Of a stretch of 64,000 nt of DNA, positions 1 to 10,630 are shown in pieces (positions within the stretch are counted from its first letter, which is position 1; each line of letters opens with the position of its first letter). The notes beneath the pieces were generated by a model. The model was not told the DNA's origin. It did no database searches and saw nothing but the letters and a program-made list of their open reading frames with translations. This DNA is from Platanthera guangdongensis. Taxonomy: Eukaryota; Streptophyta; Magnoliopsida; Asparagales; Orchidaceae. The translations under genes and the position numbers were made by a program. The stretch is taken from positions 58,448,822 through 58,512,821 of the forward strand of contig CM077162.1 of NCBI GenBank assembly GCA_039583875.1. The letters run 5' to 3'.

Positions 1-490
1 TTATTATTAAAAATTGTTTTAGTTTTAATCCGATTTGATGCCGAGCGTTAACCCTTCATCGAATATTGTCTAAATCATTTTTTCGCTCCTTTGCTTTTCC
101 GTCTTTTATTAAGTACAAAAAAAATCCATCTTTCTTTCAGTAAAATAATAGTCCTCCCGGAGGAGTAAGAATAGTCAACGCGACCCCGAGAACAATACGA
201 CCTCGGTATTCCCCCGAATATCGAGTACTACTTGCGATAGGTGCACTTGCCTACCCGAGCAAGCCCGCGGCGATCGACTCACCGAACCAACCACACTAAG
301 AGTCTGTTCGCGGGAACATCAACGGTCATTACAGGGGAGGTGTTACAGTTGTGGCGTCGGTGGTGCTGGAAGAGCCGGCAATAGTAGAACTTGTAGAGGT
401 GGGGGAGCACCGATGATGTGATCCCCGAGATCACGAGTGGAGAGGGCGGCTTCGACAGTAAGGGCCTAGTCCGATCAGTCACTGGCGATA
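1..490 (-). other. Probable copia leader remnant left of the gag-only element
   Basis: No protein domain is recognisable here. On the minus strand the stretch near 370-400 carries the same 'GTAGAACTTGTAG' word that is tandemly repeated at 6590-6665, on the other side of the element at 491-6512. This suggests that both flanks belong to one older element, probably the small-LTR copia whose LTR and primer-binding site lie at 7335-7508. The 67-codon minus frame at 279-482 resembles nothing I know and is probably chance. The first ~240 bases are AT-rich with no visible feature. Confidence 0.35.
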
Positions 491-2038
491 TGATGCAGGC
501 ACAAGGTTTCTACAGTTTAAACTACGCGCACTGGGATTTTGACAGTAAAATTAGGGTACGTAGCAAGCAATTTTTTTTCTAAACAATTCTAACGACTATT
601 CAACTAATTTAGAAACACACAAAACAAAGGGTCGTTACCCCTTTTATAGATTGAACAAGGGTTATAGGCCAATGTTCGCTCAAGCGAATGGAACCCACAC
701 AATCCGAACAATTAGCTATTCAAGTTAAATTATTCGCAAACATTCACAATTCCAATAAGAGAAAATCCAAGCTAAATTAGTGATTTAAAATTAAGTCCAA
801 AATTAATCCCAAAAATAATTAATACGAGGGTATACCAAAGCTTTTGAACTCAAGGGAAAATCAAGGGTGATGAACCCGATTTATTCAAGTATTCACGAGA
901 TCTACCCGCTCCAAATTATGTGAGAATATTCGGGAGAAAACACGCTTAAAATTCAGATTTACTTAAGCACAAATTTCAATATAAATCAGGACAATTATCT
1001 AGCCTTCTATTCCACCAATTCTCACAAATATATAGAAGAGGCACGCAAAGAGTTGGTTTAGAAATCGTTACCCAAATCCCAAGAAGTCCATCCACGATAT
1101 TGAGTGGAGGAAGCGCTCACGACGGTGATTGATTTCTATTTCCATGCAAACCACGGATCCGCACCAGACGATACAATCGCAAGCCGTTATCCTTTTTTGC
1201 AAGAACCCTAGAAGAGGGTGTCACCTTGAATGGCCCAATATATGTATTCAATGGAGAGATAAAAGGTGGTGGGAATAAACCAAGGAGGGAGGAGGGAAAC
1301 AAGGGGGTCGATTTTTTTCTTTTCTTGCATTGGGGTGGCTCGGGTTGGAGGGGAGTGGCGGCTAAAGGGTGGTGGAAGGGTGGCCGGAATTAAAAGAATG
1401 GGAAGTGGTGGTTGACAGCTAGGAGGGAGGGGCTCAGGTTTGGTGTTGAATGTGGTGGCTGATTTTGTTGAAAAGGGAGAGGAGGGCTGATTAGTTGGAG
1501 AACTTGTCGAGGGAGGAGGAGGAGGAGAGGGAAGAGGGAGGGCCGAACTAGGCAAGGGGGACGAGGAAAATCTCAATAGATTTAGGGTTTCAATTTTTTT
1601 ATTCATTCTCTACTAAAATCCTTCATAACATGACTATATATAGCCTACACCACTCCATCTCCAATTCAAAATGAAACTATGATGGTTATATGCACCCATC
1701 ATGAAATAAAAACAATACAAAATTTAAATGCATGAAATTAAAACACTCTTTATGGTTATAGGCACCCATCATTACATGAAATTAAAATAATAATAAAATG
1801 CTTGGAAATAAAAATGCTAAAATATAAATGATAAAATATATAATTATAATTATGTAATTTATAATTATATATTTCATTTATTGGCGGCGGCGGACGTCGA
1901 GCAAAGCATGTAGTGGCGACGGCGATGGCGAAGAAACATCGTGGTAGACTTCCATCCTTGAGCTTGCGGCAACGACCGTCCCAATCCTCGAACTCTCTAT
2001 GATGGGGATCCATGGCCACATCAGCATCGTCGTCATCA
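491..2038 (-). repeat. 3' LTR of the gag-only element
   Basis: This repeat aligns end to end with 4904-6512, apart from small indels. It contains a minus-strand TATA box (TATATATAG, 1634-1643) and a strongly purine-rich plus strand at about 1270-1560. The terminal TGATG/CATCA forms the expected short inverted repeat. Confidence 0.85.
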
Positions 2039-2050
2039 ATCCTCCCCCAC
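2039..2050 (-). promoter_or_regulatory. Polypurine tract of the gag-only element
   Basis: On the minus strand GTGGGGGAGGAT directly precedes the TG that opens the 3' LTR. This is the expected position and composition for the plus-strand DNA priming site of an LTR retrotransposon. Confidence 0.75.
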
Positions 2051-2775
2051 TCAAAATTACTCATCACCGATGAGTGGCCTGTGAAACAAGAACAGTCCAA
2101 AGAAACAGCAACATGGGGCAAATCTGACCCCGTTATCCATGTCGTAGTAGCATGTACATCCATCAACACTGAGAACCAGTCTAGCAAAGAAATAACAAAA
2201 CTTCTGAGGAAACTCAAAAGGGTGTCAAGCAAAAGAAATAAAACTTGAATATTATCATCTGGTTCAAGAACCATGGAATCAACGTGGGAAATAGACACGA
2301 CATAAGTAACACTCCCCATCCCAAGAGAACATGTAGTGGTAGAGAAGAATGACGAAGAAAGTCACTCAGGTGGAACAGAGACGTACAGTAAAAAGTCCGG
2401 AAACTTGAAATAAAGTGAAACACCATGTGCTATATAAAAATCCAAAATAAAAGCATGAAATCTGACGTTCTTCATAATCATGGATGGGTCGGCGTTCCTA
2501 CGTATTAATTTATTAACGGAGCCAGAAGACATCCGCTTGGGGACTGATCAGATTAAACCCAAATCACTAAATCCAGCATCGGACGGTCTCAGAAAGGAGT
2601 GGAAGTGCGTGCGACATAACTTAAAATGAAACACTAATGTTCTAGATACATGAGGAGAGAATCCATGTGCTTCATGACTATACCCAAAAGCAGAGGATAA
2701 GGGGGGTAAGTCAGGTGGCACGGGAGCCTTACAATAAAAAATAATATCATTCGGCTCCAAACTCGCATTTTTAAT

Positions 2776-3960
2776 TTAATATTTAATATTTTCATGCTTG
2801 GCATGAACATATGCCAAGGAGATCTGCTCATCATAAATAATGGAGTTGGACGCTCCCGAATGTGAGAGGAAGTGCGAGCGATGCAACTCAAGGGGCCTCG
2901 CTAAAGTCACTAACGTGTGAAAATGAGGGTCATCAAATGGCGGTGGATAAATATGTGCCACCGGGTATGGTATATAAGTATGTATATGAGACACCACATC
3001 CAGAGGCACAATTACCAAAGAATCAGAATCAGTCGTAGTCGAGGATAGAACCGTAGACGGACACGCATAAAAATGTATAGTCAAATGTGACACGTAGTCA
3101 GATCTACGGGGTGCGGTGAACAGACCCAAAACTAGTGCGCTCAACCTAGTAATATTTATACATTGAGACAACGCCAATGTAGGAACAAATAAAGTGGGTG
3201 TCAGACAAAAACTCAGACTAGGTCTACCGGTTGCACGTCCTAAAAAGTCATCTAAGATAGGCAAATAAACCGGGGGAAGGGTCGGTAAAATTAATCTCGG
3301 GATAAAGTCTAAATCAGTATAAATTTCACCCAATGGTGATATCATCAAAGAACTCTCATCCGGCTGCACAATAATAGAATCGTCCAAAATTACCCTTCCC
3401 TTAGATGGTAACTCATCCACAATATCAATAGGGTAATCCTCACTCTCAGGCTCCTCAGATAACTCAGATACAATCTCAGTGGGTTCGATCGTAGACTTTA
3501 TCATGATGGGGATCGTATCCTGGAGAGGGCACTCAATACTAGGGTGGTCAGACATAACGCTAGTAGGGCAGGTAATAGACAATGAAATACTTTCACAAAT
3601 CAGAATATCATCATCCCAAACATCATCTTCTAAATCACTAGGGAATCCCTCACTGTCAGAATCATCAGACTCGTCGGGCACTATCGTATGTGAAGGGATA
3701 CTCTCACCTTGTTAGTCAACTTCTGAATCCAGAGATATTATATCCACATCAGAATCCTCAGAGGTATCAGTCACTATCTCAAGGGGCTTAGACGTCGAGG
3801 CTAACGGAGGCAACACCCTAGCAGTAACATTTTTGGAGTCCAAGACATAAGACCTATTAGGAATGGTTTTCCTAAATGTGGGTGGTGGTCCTAAGATGTA
3901 CTCTCCATTCTTAAACGAGCGAGTCTTATTCTTATGAACGTTGTGCTTCTCAATATCCAA
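2776..3960 (-). pseudogene. Acidic protein of unknown function, one in-frame stop
   Basis: One minus frame runs through here with a single TAA at 3712-3714. The first 82 codons hold a basic, proline-containing stretch ending in Asp/Glu/Ser-rich sequence. The following 300 codons open with a run of Asp, Glu and Ser and become hydrophobic, with Pro and Leu, in the middle. I see no cysteine-histidine knuckle, no protease D-T/S-G motif and no YxDD motif, so it is not a pol remnant I can recognise. It lies directly after gag in a different frame (shift near 3965), where a normal gypsy element would encode protease. It could be the C-terminal part of gag or a captured segment. Confidence 0.4.
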
Positions 3961-3967
3961 TGCAGCA

Positions 3968-4561
3968 TTAAAAGTGGCGTTTTAGGTCAGTGTGACCATA
4001 AAGCAGTAATTTACCCTGGATGTAGGGGTTTAACCGCTTATGAAACCTAGAGTGGGTGAGCTCTGGCACCTCGTTCACACCGCACCTAACCATCATATCC
4101 TTAAGAAGACTCATATACTCAGAGACTGACTTATTCCCTTGTTTAAGCGTAGCCAAATCATCTAACATCTACGTTCGATGGTATGTATGGACATACTGTT
4201 CTGTCAGTATTGTCTTCATGTCTACCCAACCAATAAGTAATTTACCATTCTCGACTCTCAGATGTCGTTCCTCATTCAACCAAAATATCTTAGCTCTACC
4301 TAACAACTTTATTCTCACCACTCGCACCTTATCTGCGTCAGTCGATTTGTACCACTCAACGTAGCACTCTATTTTCTTAACCCAGTCTAGGATAACTTGG
4401 GGACACCCTAAACCATCATAAGTAGTTGTCTCAATTATAGTGGGAGGATAAGTGTGGGAACGGTTGGAATTCCTGTGGTTTGAAGGCAAGGCTGGGGTTT
4501 GCTTAGCCATGGCTTTATCATACCAATAGTCTAAAAGGGAAACGTGAACGTCATAGGCCAT
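3968..4561 (-). pseudogene. gag: Ty3/gypsy gag (retrotransposon gag domain), one stop
   Basis: About 197 codons in one minus frame are interrupted by a TAG at 4169-4171. The first part holds the gag hallmark region (VKKIECYVEWYKS, then KVRVVRIKLLGRAKIFW), in which hydrophobic and tryptophan positions match the plant retrotransposon gag fold. The second part (DDLATLKQGNKSVSEYMSLL, then a region ending before PYIQGKL) is the continuation of that domain. No CCHC zinc knuckle follows. The protein would assemble the virus-like particle that packages element RNA. It starts about 330 bases inside the primer-binding site. As the only recognisable retroelement protein of this copy, it defines the element as gag-only. 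Confidence 0.8.
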
Positions 4562-4889
4562 AATAGTGAGAACCGGAGAGAAAACTCGATCCGATTCTTG
4601 TGTACATGCAATGAAAAATGAACCTGACCCACTAAACTCTAGGAAAGACGGATTTGTTCCCGCTTAGCAACTATGGTAATAAAATATTATTTTTGATTTT
4701 CTGGATAAAAAATATAGAGATTATTAAAAAAAAAATTTTATTTTTTTTGCAGAAAAATAAAAATATAGACCACTATTGGCAGACCAGAAAAAAAATTTGT
4801 AATTTGATAAATAAACGTGCAAGACAAGTGCGTGTCAGCAAAATAATAAAAGGGGGAGGGTGCCAATTAGGAAATTGACGTGAACCTCC

Positions 4890-4900
4890 CTCTGATACCA
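4890..4900 (-). promoter_or_regulatory. Primer-binding site for initiator tRNA-Met
   Basis: On the minus strand TGGTATCAGAG follows the 5' LTR end with a three-base gap. It is complementary to the 3' end of plant initiator tRNA-Met, the usual primer for reverse transcription in many plant LTR elements. It fixes the element's direction. Confidence 0.85.
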
Positions 4901-4903
4901 AAT

Positions 4904-6512
4904 TGATGCAAACCCAAGGTGTTTATGGTTTAAACTACGCGCACTGAGATTTCGACAGTAAAATTAGGGTACGTAGAAAACAAAATTTTCTCTAAACAAT
5001 TATAACGACTATTCAACTAATTTTAGCAACACACAAAACAAAGGGACGCTACCCCTTTTATAGATTGAACAAGGGTTATAATCCAATGTTTGCTCAAGCG
5101 AATAGAACACACACAATCCGGACAATTAGCTATTCAAGTTAAATTATTCGCAAACATTCAAAATTCCAATAAGAGAAAATCCAAGCTAAATTAGTGATTT
5201 AAAATCAAGTCCAAAATTAATCCCAAAATTAATTAATATGAGGGTATACCAAATCTCTTGAACTCAAGGGAAAATCAAGGGTGATGAACCCGATTTCGTC
5301 AAGTGTTTACGAGATCTACCCTCTCCAAATTATGCGAGAATATTCGGGAGAAAACACACTTAAAATTCAGATTTACTTAAGCACAAATTTCAATATAAAT
5401 CAGACAATTATCTAGCCTTCTATTCCACCAATTCTCACAAATATATAGAAAAAACACACAGAGTTGGTTTAGAAATCGTTACCCAAATTCCAAGAAGTCC
5501 ATCCACGATATTGAGTGGAGGAAGCGCTCACGACGATGGTTGATTTATATTTCCACGCAAACCACAGATCCACACCGGACGATACAATCGCAAGCCGTTA
5601 TTCTTTTTTTGCAAGAACCCTAGAAGAGGGTGTCACCTTGAATGGCCCAAAATATGTATTAAATGGAGAGAGAAAAGGTGGTGGGAATAAACCAAGGAGG
5701 GAGGAGGGAAACAAGGGGGCCGGGTTTTGGTGTTGTTGAAGGTGGTCGGATTTGTGGAGATGATGGAGGTCGGTTTTTTTTTCTTTTCTTGAGTTGGGGT
5801 GGCTCGGGTTGCAGGGGAGTGGAGGCTAGAGGGTGGTGGAAGGGTGGCCGGAATTAAAAGAATGAGAAGTGGTGGTTGGCGGCTAGGAGGGAGGGGCTCG
5901 GGTTTGGTGTTGAAGGTGGTGGCCGATTTTGTTGAAAAGGGAGAGGAGGGGCTGATTAGTTGGAGAACTTGTAGAGGGAGGAGGAGGAGGAGAGGGAAGA
6001 GGGGGGCCGAACTAGGCAAGGGGGAGGAGGAAAATCTCAATAGATTTAGGGTTTCAATTTTTTTATTCATTCTTTACTAAAATCCTTCATAACATGACTA
6101 TATATAGCCTACACCACTCCATCTTTTTCAATTCAAAATTCAAAATGAAACTACGATGGTATATACACACATCATGAAAATAAAAACAATACAAAATTTA
6201 AATGCATGAAATTAAAATACTCTTGATGATTATAGACACTCATCATTACATGAAATTAAAACAGTAATGAAATGCTTGGAAATAAATATGATAAAATATA
6301 AATGATAAAATATATAATTATAATTAGGTAATTTATAATTATATATTCCATTTATTGGCAGCAGCGGACGTCGAGCAAAACATGTAGCGGCGGCGGCGTT
6401 GGCAAAGAAACGTCGTGGTAGACTTCCATCCTCGAGCTGGCGACAATGACCGTCTCAATCCACGAACCCTCTATGACGGGAATCCACGGCCGCATCAGCA
6501 TCGTCGCCATCA
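4904..6512 (-). repeat. 5' LTR of the gag-only element
   Basis: Partner of 491-2038 and about 60 bases longer because of small insertions. The minus-strand TATA box is at 6098-6107. The plus strand is purine-rich at about 5680-6020. Confidence 0.85.
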
Positions 6513-6517
6513 CGACA

Positions 6518-7345
6518 GCTAGTTGGAAGGAAGTAGCTTTCAGAGGTGGCGAGATCAAAGGGGTGGTCATGACGTCGGAAGGGTGAGCTGCAGGTAGAAC
6601 TTGCAGGCAACGGGTAGAACTTGCAGGCAGCGGGTAGAACTTACAGGTGGGTAGAACTTGTAGGCAGCGGCAAGGACAAGGAGGATCATGCGAGCTGCAG
6701 GTAGACCTGCGGGCAGGCGGACTGGCAGAGCTGTGGGTAGGTCGCAGCGGTTTGGCAGAGCGGCAAGGCGGGTCAGGTCGCAGCGGCAAGGATGCGGGTC
6801 AGGTCGCAGCAGCACGACAGTGGCTAGGCGGCAAGGCTCGCGACAATGTCACAGCGGAGGTGCAGCGGACTGGCGCTTGCGGGCAACGGACAACTTGCTG
6901 AACCGGCGGACTGGCGCAAGGGCGCGAGCAGAGAAACAGTGGCAGACAAAAAGGCTGAGCAGTCGCTGCTGCTGGGCAGGCTGGGCGGGCAGGCGACCTG
7001 TAGAACAGGTCGCAACGGCTAGGTAGAGCGGATAGGCGGGTTCTGGAGCGGATAGGCGATGGCGCGGGTAGACCGGATAGGATGTCACGGGTTGCCGGGT
7101 AGAGCGGCAAGGGCGCAGCTGAGCGAACATCGGACAAGGATCTGCGGGGTTTGTCTGGAGCAGGTCGCGGATCGTGGACAACGGACAAGGATCTGCGGGC
7201 ACAGTGGACAGATTAGCCGGGTTCTTGAGCAGGTCGCGGATAGGCAGGTGTCACGGCTTGTCGGGAGCAGCACGCACGCGGGTAGAGCGGACAGAGCGCG
7301 AAGCAAGTGCGACCTTGAAAAATTAGGAACCGGCCTCTGATACCA
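6518..7345 (-). other. GC-rich copia leader with degenerate short repeats
   Basis: On the minus strand this runs downstream from a tRNA-Met primer-binding site (7335-7345), so it should be the 5' leader of a copia element. It is built of degenerate words such as CGACCTG and CCGCTCTACC. The leader of the copia element at 38262-43423 looks similar in style (see 42510-43048). Several open frames cross it on both strands, but all are Arg/Pro/Ala/Cys-rich products of low-complexity DNA. No gag is visible, because the gag-only element splits the leader at 6517. Confidence 0.5.
6590..6665 (+). repeat. Short tandem repeat, about 20-bp unit, four copies
   Basis: The word GTAGAACTTGCAGGCAGCGG, with one or two changes per copy, occurs four times head to tail. 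A related word occurs near 385, beyond the inserted element. Confidence 0.75.
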
Positions 7346-7508
7346 TGTTAGAATAACAAAAGCCTTTGTATTCATATATGAAAGAAAGACCCTTGGGGTC
7401 TATATATAGGAGAGGAGGAGAGAAACAACACAAGCGGTATGAGACTAATCCTAAAAGCTATAAAGAATAATAAATACATTTATTATAAACATTCATTCTC
7501 CTTTGTCA
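7346..7508 (-). repeat. Small LTR of a Ty1/copia element (5' LTR)
   Basis: It begins TGTTAGAAT on the plus strand, exactly at the edge of a tRNA-Met primer-binding site (CTCTGATACCA, 7335-7345), so it is the 5' LTR of a minus-strand element. A minus-strand TATA box (CTATATATAG) lies at about 7400-7410. The outer edge is uncertain: TTGTCA at 7508 gives a 163-bp LTR, whereas AATTAACA at 7888 would give 543 bp with a better TGTTA/TAACA inverted end. No partner LTR is in the window. Confidence 0.6.
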
Positions 7509-7894
7509 AGCTTTCTTTAGCAGGAATATACCTGTCAAAAGGGATGTATGGCAATGGAGATAAAAAAACAAATTAAAACCCCCGCTGCAAGAGCAGGAGA
7601 ATGAGAAAGAAACGTCATATAACAAGTCGATTGGAGCTAGCCTCCTCTGCTCAAGATTTGGATCGTCCCGCCGGTTGGGCTCCCCTCCCCTGCTGCTCAA
7701 CCACTGTTGGCACCGTGCAGCCTCGGCTGAAAGGTTCGCTGAAGCGGAGCAAACTCGGCCAGAAATTTTGCGGGAAATAGGAGCACAAAAGGAATAGGGC
7801 TGCTGTAAAAATGAGGTTGCAATTATAACGGTTAAGTATAAAATATCAATAATGGGGGCTATCAGCCCTAAGAGAAGTGCAATTAACATTGCTC
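7509..7894. other. Unassigned sequence beside the copia LTR
   Basis: A minus frame of 135 codons spans most of this stretch (7506-7913) but resembles no family I know. Splice-like AG and GT dinucleotides occur, but nothing decides an exon. It is either the outer (U3) part of the copia LTR or host sequence. Confidence 0.3.
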
Positions 7895-7897
7895 TTA

Positions 7898-8078
7898 GGC
7901 TCCTATTTGGCACAGTGGTGGCCGTTGTGACATAGGAGATAAACTGTCATTTATTAACGCACATCTAAGGTACTTCATCCACTTGTATGTCTAAACGGAT
8001 GAAATTTGTTACGTAATCGTTTACAAATGACGGTTTAACTCATGAATTTACAACCGCCAACACTATGCCAAAGGAAGC
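7898..8078. mobile_element. Tourist-like MITE, copy 1
   Basis: A 181-bp element with imperfect terminal inverted repeats (GGCTCCTATTTGGCA at one end, the complement of TGCCAAAGGAAGC at the other), flanked by TTA at 7895-7897 and 8079-8081. A three-base TTA duplication and a G-rich TTTGG terminus are typical of PIF/Harbinger-derived Tourist MITEs. It has no coding capacity and is related to 11088-11275. Confidence 0.75.
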
Positions 8079-8112
8079 TTAACCTATTTGAAATTATCCG
8101 TACCACAATAAG

Positions 8113-8952
8113 TGTTGGGGTTGTGGAACACTTCCGGTCCTCTTGTTTCTCACACCGGGTTCGCCCACGTGAGCTTAGAGGAATCGAAGTGTGATCCCCC
8201 CTCGACATCTCTGGGACCCACGACAGCGGGGGTCCGGGGGCGGCAGCCCCCGGCGGAGGTCCCGCTGACCGGACAGCGGGCAGGGGTCCAGGGGACAGCG
8301 TCCCCGGTGGGGGCTCGGGGGCAACGCCCCCGGACCAAATTTTTCTGATGTGAATTTTTTGGATCGGCGATCGTCGAACGCTGTGGTTCGACGATCGACG
8401 ATCGTCGACCGGCCCTTTGGTTCGACGATCGACGATCGTCGACCGGCCCTTTGGTTCGACGATCGACGATCGTCGACCGGCCCTTTGGTTCGACGATCGG
8501 GGTCGCGATCGTCGACCGGCCTTTTGGGTCGACGATCGACGATCGTCGACCGGTCTTGCTTGGTCGACGATCGTGGTTGCCGGCAGACGTTTATATACGT
8601 TGTTATTTTCCCGATTTAGGGATACGGATTCATTGCAGTCTGTGGCGGCGGATTCTTTTGGAGGCGATACGAGGTATCTCGTTGAGATCGATCCAGAAGG
8701 TATTCTTCTTTGGTGTTTCTTGTCCAGAAGAGAGGAGAAGAGGTAGGATCGGATTTGATCCTTGCAACCTTTTGTAATCTGTTTCTTTTTGGTGAATACA
8801 AGAAGGAAGAAGAAGGGGAGAGAGGACGTAGCCCGGTTTTGGGTGAACCTCTGTAACATCTTGTGTTTGTGACTGCTCTGTTTTTTTTTTTTGTTCTGTG
8901 TTTGTTATTCGATATTCGGATTTCTGCTTCTCGGCACCCCGGTTTTCCTACA
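8113..8952 (+). mobile_element. Solo LTR with perfect ATAAG target duplication
   Basis: An 840-bp sequence begins TGTTGGGG and ends TTTTCCTACA, flanked on both sides by ATAAG (8108-8112 and 8953-8957). This is the footprint left when an LTR element recombines between its two LTRs. A TATA-like TTTATATACG lies near 8589, giving plus orientation. It contains a GC-rich block (8215-8335) of near-palindromic CGGGGG/CCCCCG words and a 34-bp tandem repeat. The family is not certain; the general style recalls copia LTRs. Confidence 0.85.
8385..8575 (+). repeat. 34-bp minisatellite built on a TCGACGATCGTCGA palindrome
   Basis: About five tandem units of 34 bp (starts near 8385, 8419, 8453, 8487 and 8526). 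Each contains GACGATCGACGATCGTCGAC, a nearly perfect palindrome, followed by CGGCCCTTTGG. The last units diverge. It lies just upstream of the LTR TATA-like box. Confidence 0.9.
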
Positions 8953-8957
8953 ATAAG

Positions 8958-9338
8958 TACAAGGAAAAAAATGTATGAATGGAAGATAAACTTACAGTGT
9001 ATGTTGTCACCAGCTGATGAGGTCAAGGGAAAGCCAGGGAAGAGGCAGTGCAAGGAAGGGTAACAACAAAATTTCACTACTGAACACGATCTCTCTCTCT
9101 CTAGATCTCTCTCCAGATCTCTCTTCCTCTGTATTCGAGCATCTATTGTTGTCACCAATCCATGCTCTGCCTCATCCCCGTCTTGCTTACTTTCTCTCAC
9201 TACTTATTTATGAAGCAGAAGAGAAGAATAGAATCAAGCTATTGTAGCACATAATATAAGTAATTATGTGATTCATTCAAATAGAGTCGTCCACAAACCG
9301 CATCAGATCTTCACTATACAGAGAGAATATATATGATT
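8958..9338. other. Unassigned intergenic sequence
   Basis: Includes a CT microsatellite-like stretch near 9090-9130. A minus frame crosses it (part of 8616-9200), but it runs into the solo LTR and has no recognisable domain. I see no supportable gene. Confidence 0.4.
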
Positions 9339-9343
9339 ATAAC

Positions 9344-9443
9344 TAATGGGTTACACCATCATTTATAAGGAGGGCTCCCCCATGATTTACTCCAAAATGA
9401 GAGATCATGGGGTAGTCAACCCCACCTCCCATAATGAGGAGAA

Positions 9444-9474
<31 letters not shown>

Positions 9475-10625
9475 GGGGCCCACTCCCTTTCCCCACTTAG
9501 GTAAACAACACTCATTGGCAGGTAACCACTGGCCGGCCGCCACCAACGGCCGCCGCCACCGCGGGCTGGCCGCCACCGCCGATGGAGTGGTCGCCGCCGG
9601 CCGGGCAGCAATCACCGGATGGGCCGCGGCCCGCCGCCGGCGAGGCCACCGCCGCGGCCGCCAGGCAGGCTGCAGGCCGCTCCCGCCAGCCAGCCCAGCG
9701 TCGGACGGGCCGCGGCCGGCCAGGCCGCTCCCGCCGGCCCGCCCGCCGCTGGCTGGGCCGCGGCCGGCCAGGTCGCGCCCGCCGGCCTGGCCACGGGCTC
9801 CGGCATGGCAGGAGAAGGCTAGGCCGCCGCCAGCCTGGCCGCCACCGCCGGCCTGCACGCGGTCCAGGCCGCCCCTTGGCCGGCAGCCGCTGACGCATGA
9901 CCGGCCCACCGCCGTCGGCGGCTTACCCACCGTCCGATCGTGGTGGGCTTTCCTCACCATCCGATCTGGTGGGTAACTATCCAATAGCCCACTACATTGG
10001 TTGTGGGGCCCGCCATGATCCTCTCCTGTAAGCTATAAAAGGAGCCTCGTGGCCTCCTCATTTTTCATCTTTTGGCTCCTTGTCATCTTCTTACTCAGGT
10101 CAGAGCTCTGCCGAACTCCTCCCACAGATCATCCGCCAGCCACCTCGACCCACCGCGAGCCACCACGAGCCACCACGAGCCACTGAGCATCACCAGCCGG
10201 AAAACGCCTAAGTCCCAGAGCGAGCAGAGGGGGGAAGGCGATCCTTGCAAGTAGGCGCGCGGCGGACCCCCGCTCCAAGCTAAAGAGCACCAGTGCCACC
10301 ACTCCAATTCTAGTGCCCAAAGCGCTCCCGCGACGCAACCTGTTGCCCGCTGGGTGTTGTAGTCCTCTTCTCTCACGTCAAGTTGTAACGGGAGCGGCCT
10401 GTTGCCCCGATTCTCCAAACGCGCTGCAATCACAAGCAGCCAGTGGATTTTGAGCGGCACAGATCCGATCATGTGATTTTTTACCTAATTGAGTGGTTTT
10501 TTCACGTCATCACATCTTGAGTCGATCTTTCCTTTGCTCTGACTTTGTGCGCGCTCGACCGCCCCGCAAGCTAAGGCGGTACAATTGAATCCGGTCCGAC
10601 CGGGGCATCGAGTTAACTCGCATCA
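9344..10625 (+). mobile_element. Probable solo LTR, ATAAC duplication
   Basis: A 1.28 kb sequence is flanked by ATAAC at 9339-9343 and 10626-10630. It opens TAATG and ends CATCA, which would be TGATG/CATCA if the second base had changed G to A. A clear TATA box (CTATAAAAGG, about 10032-10041) fits an LTR promoter on the plus strand. The centre (9530-9900) is extremely GC-rich and made of CCGGCC/GCCGCC words, and a 30-base G run sits at 9444-9473. I see no coding content. The assignment rests on the duplication, the short inverted ends and the TATA box. Confidence 0.55.
9444..9473 (+). repeat. Uninterrupted run of 30 G
   Basis: A homopolymer of 30 guanines, followed by T and more G. It could form stacked quadruplexes, and its length is prone to sequencing error. 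Confidence 0.9.
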
Positions 10626-10630
10626 ATAAC

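Larger units (their letters stand above)
491..6512 (-). mobile_element. Gag-only (TR-GAG type) LTR retrotransposon
   Basis: Two long direct repeats (491-2038 and 4904-6512), both TGATGC...CATCA, bound a 2.9 kb interior. A primer-binding site matching initiator tRNA-Met lies inside the right repeat and a purine tract inside the left one, so the element reads on the minus strand. The 5-bp flanks CGATA (486-490) and CGACA (6513-6517) match at four of five positions, consistent with an aged target duplication. The interior encodes a gypsy-type gag and a second acidic reading frame. I see no protease, reverse transcriptase or integrase, so it would need another element's enzymes. This fits the non-autonomous class called TR-GAG in plants. 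Confidence 0.85.

Noticed and set aside
2012..2248. Plus-strand frame of 78 codons near the left LTR
   Set aside because: It crosses the LTR-interior boundary against the element's direction and has no domain.
6352..7375. Overlapping Arg/Cys/Pro-rich frames on both strands
   Set aside because: They derive from low-complexity leader repeats; none has a domain.
7506..7913. 135-codon minus frame as a host gene exon
   Set aside because: No recognisable domain, overlaps the possible outer part of a copia LTR and a MITE edge, and no second exon could be matched.
8616..9200. 194-codon minus frame beside the solo LTR
   Set aside because: It runs across the LTR boundary and its duplication, so it cannot be one ancestral gene.
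9405..9984. Several overlapping open frames rich in Ala, Pro, Gly and Arg
   Set aside because: Extremely GC-rich DNA has few stops in any frame; no conserved motif, and frames open on both strands at once.
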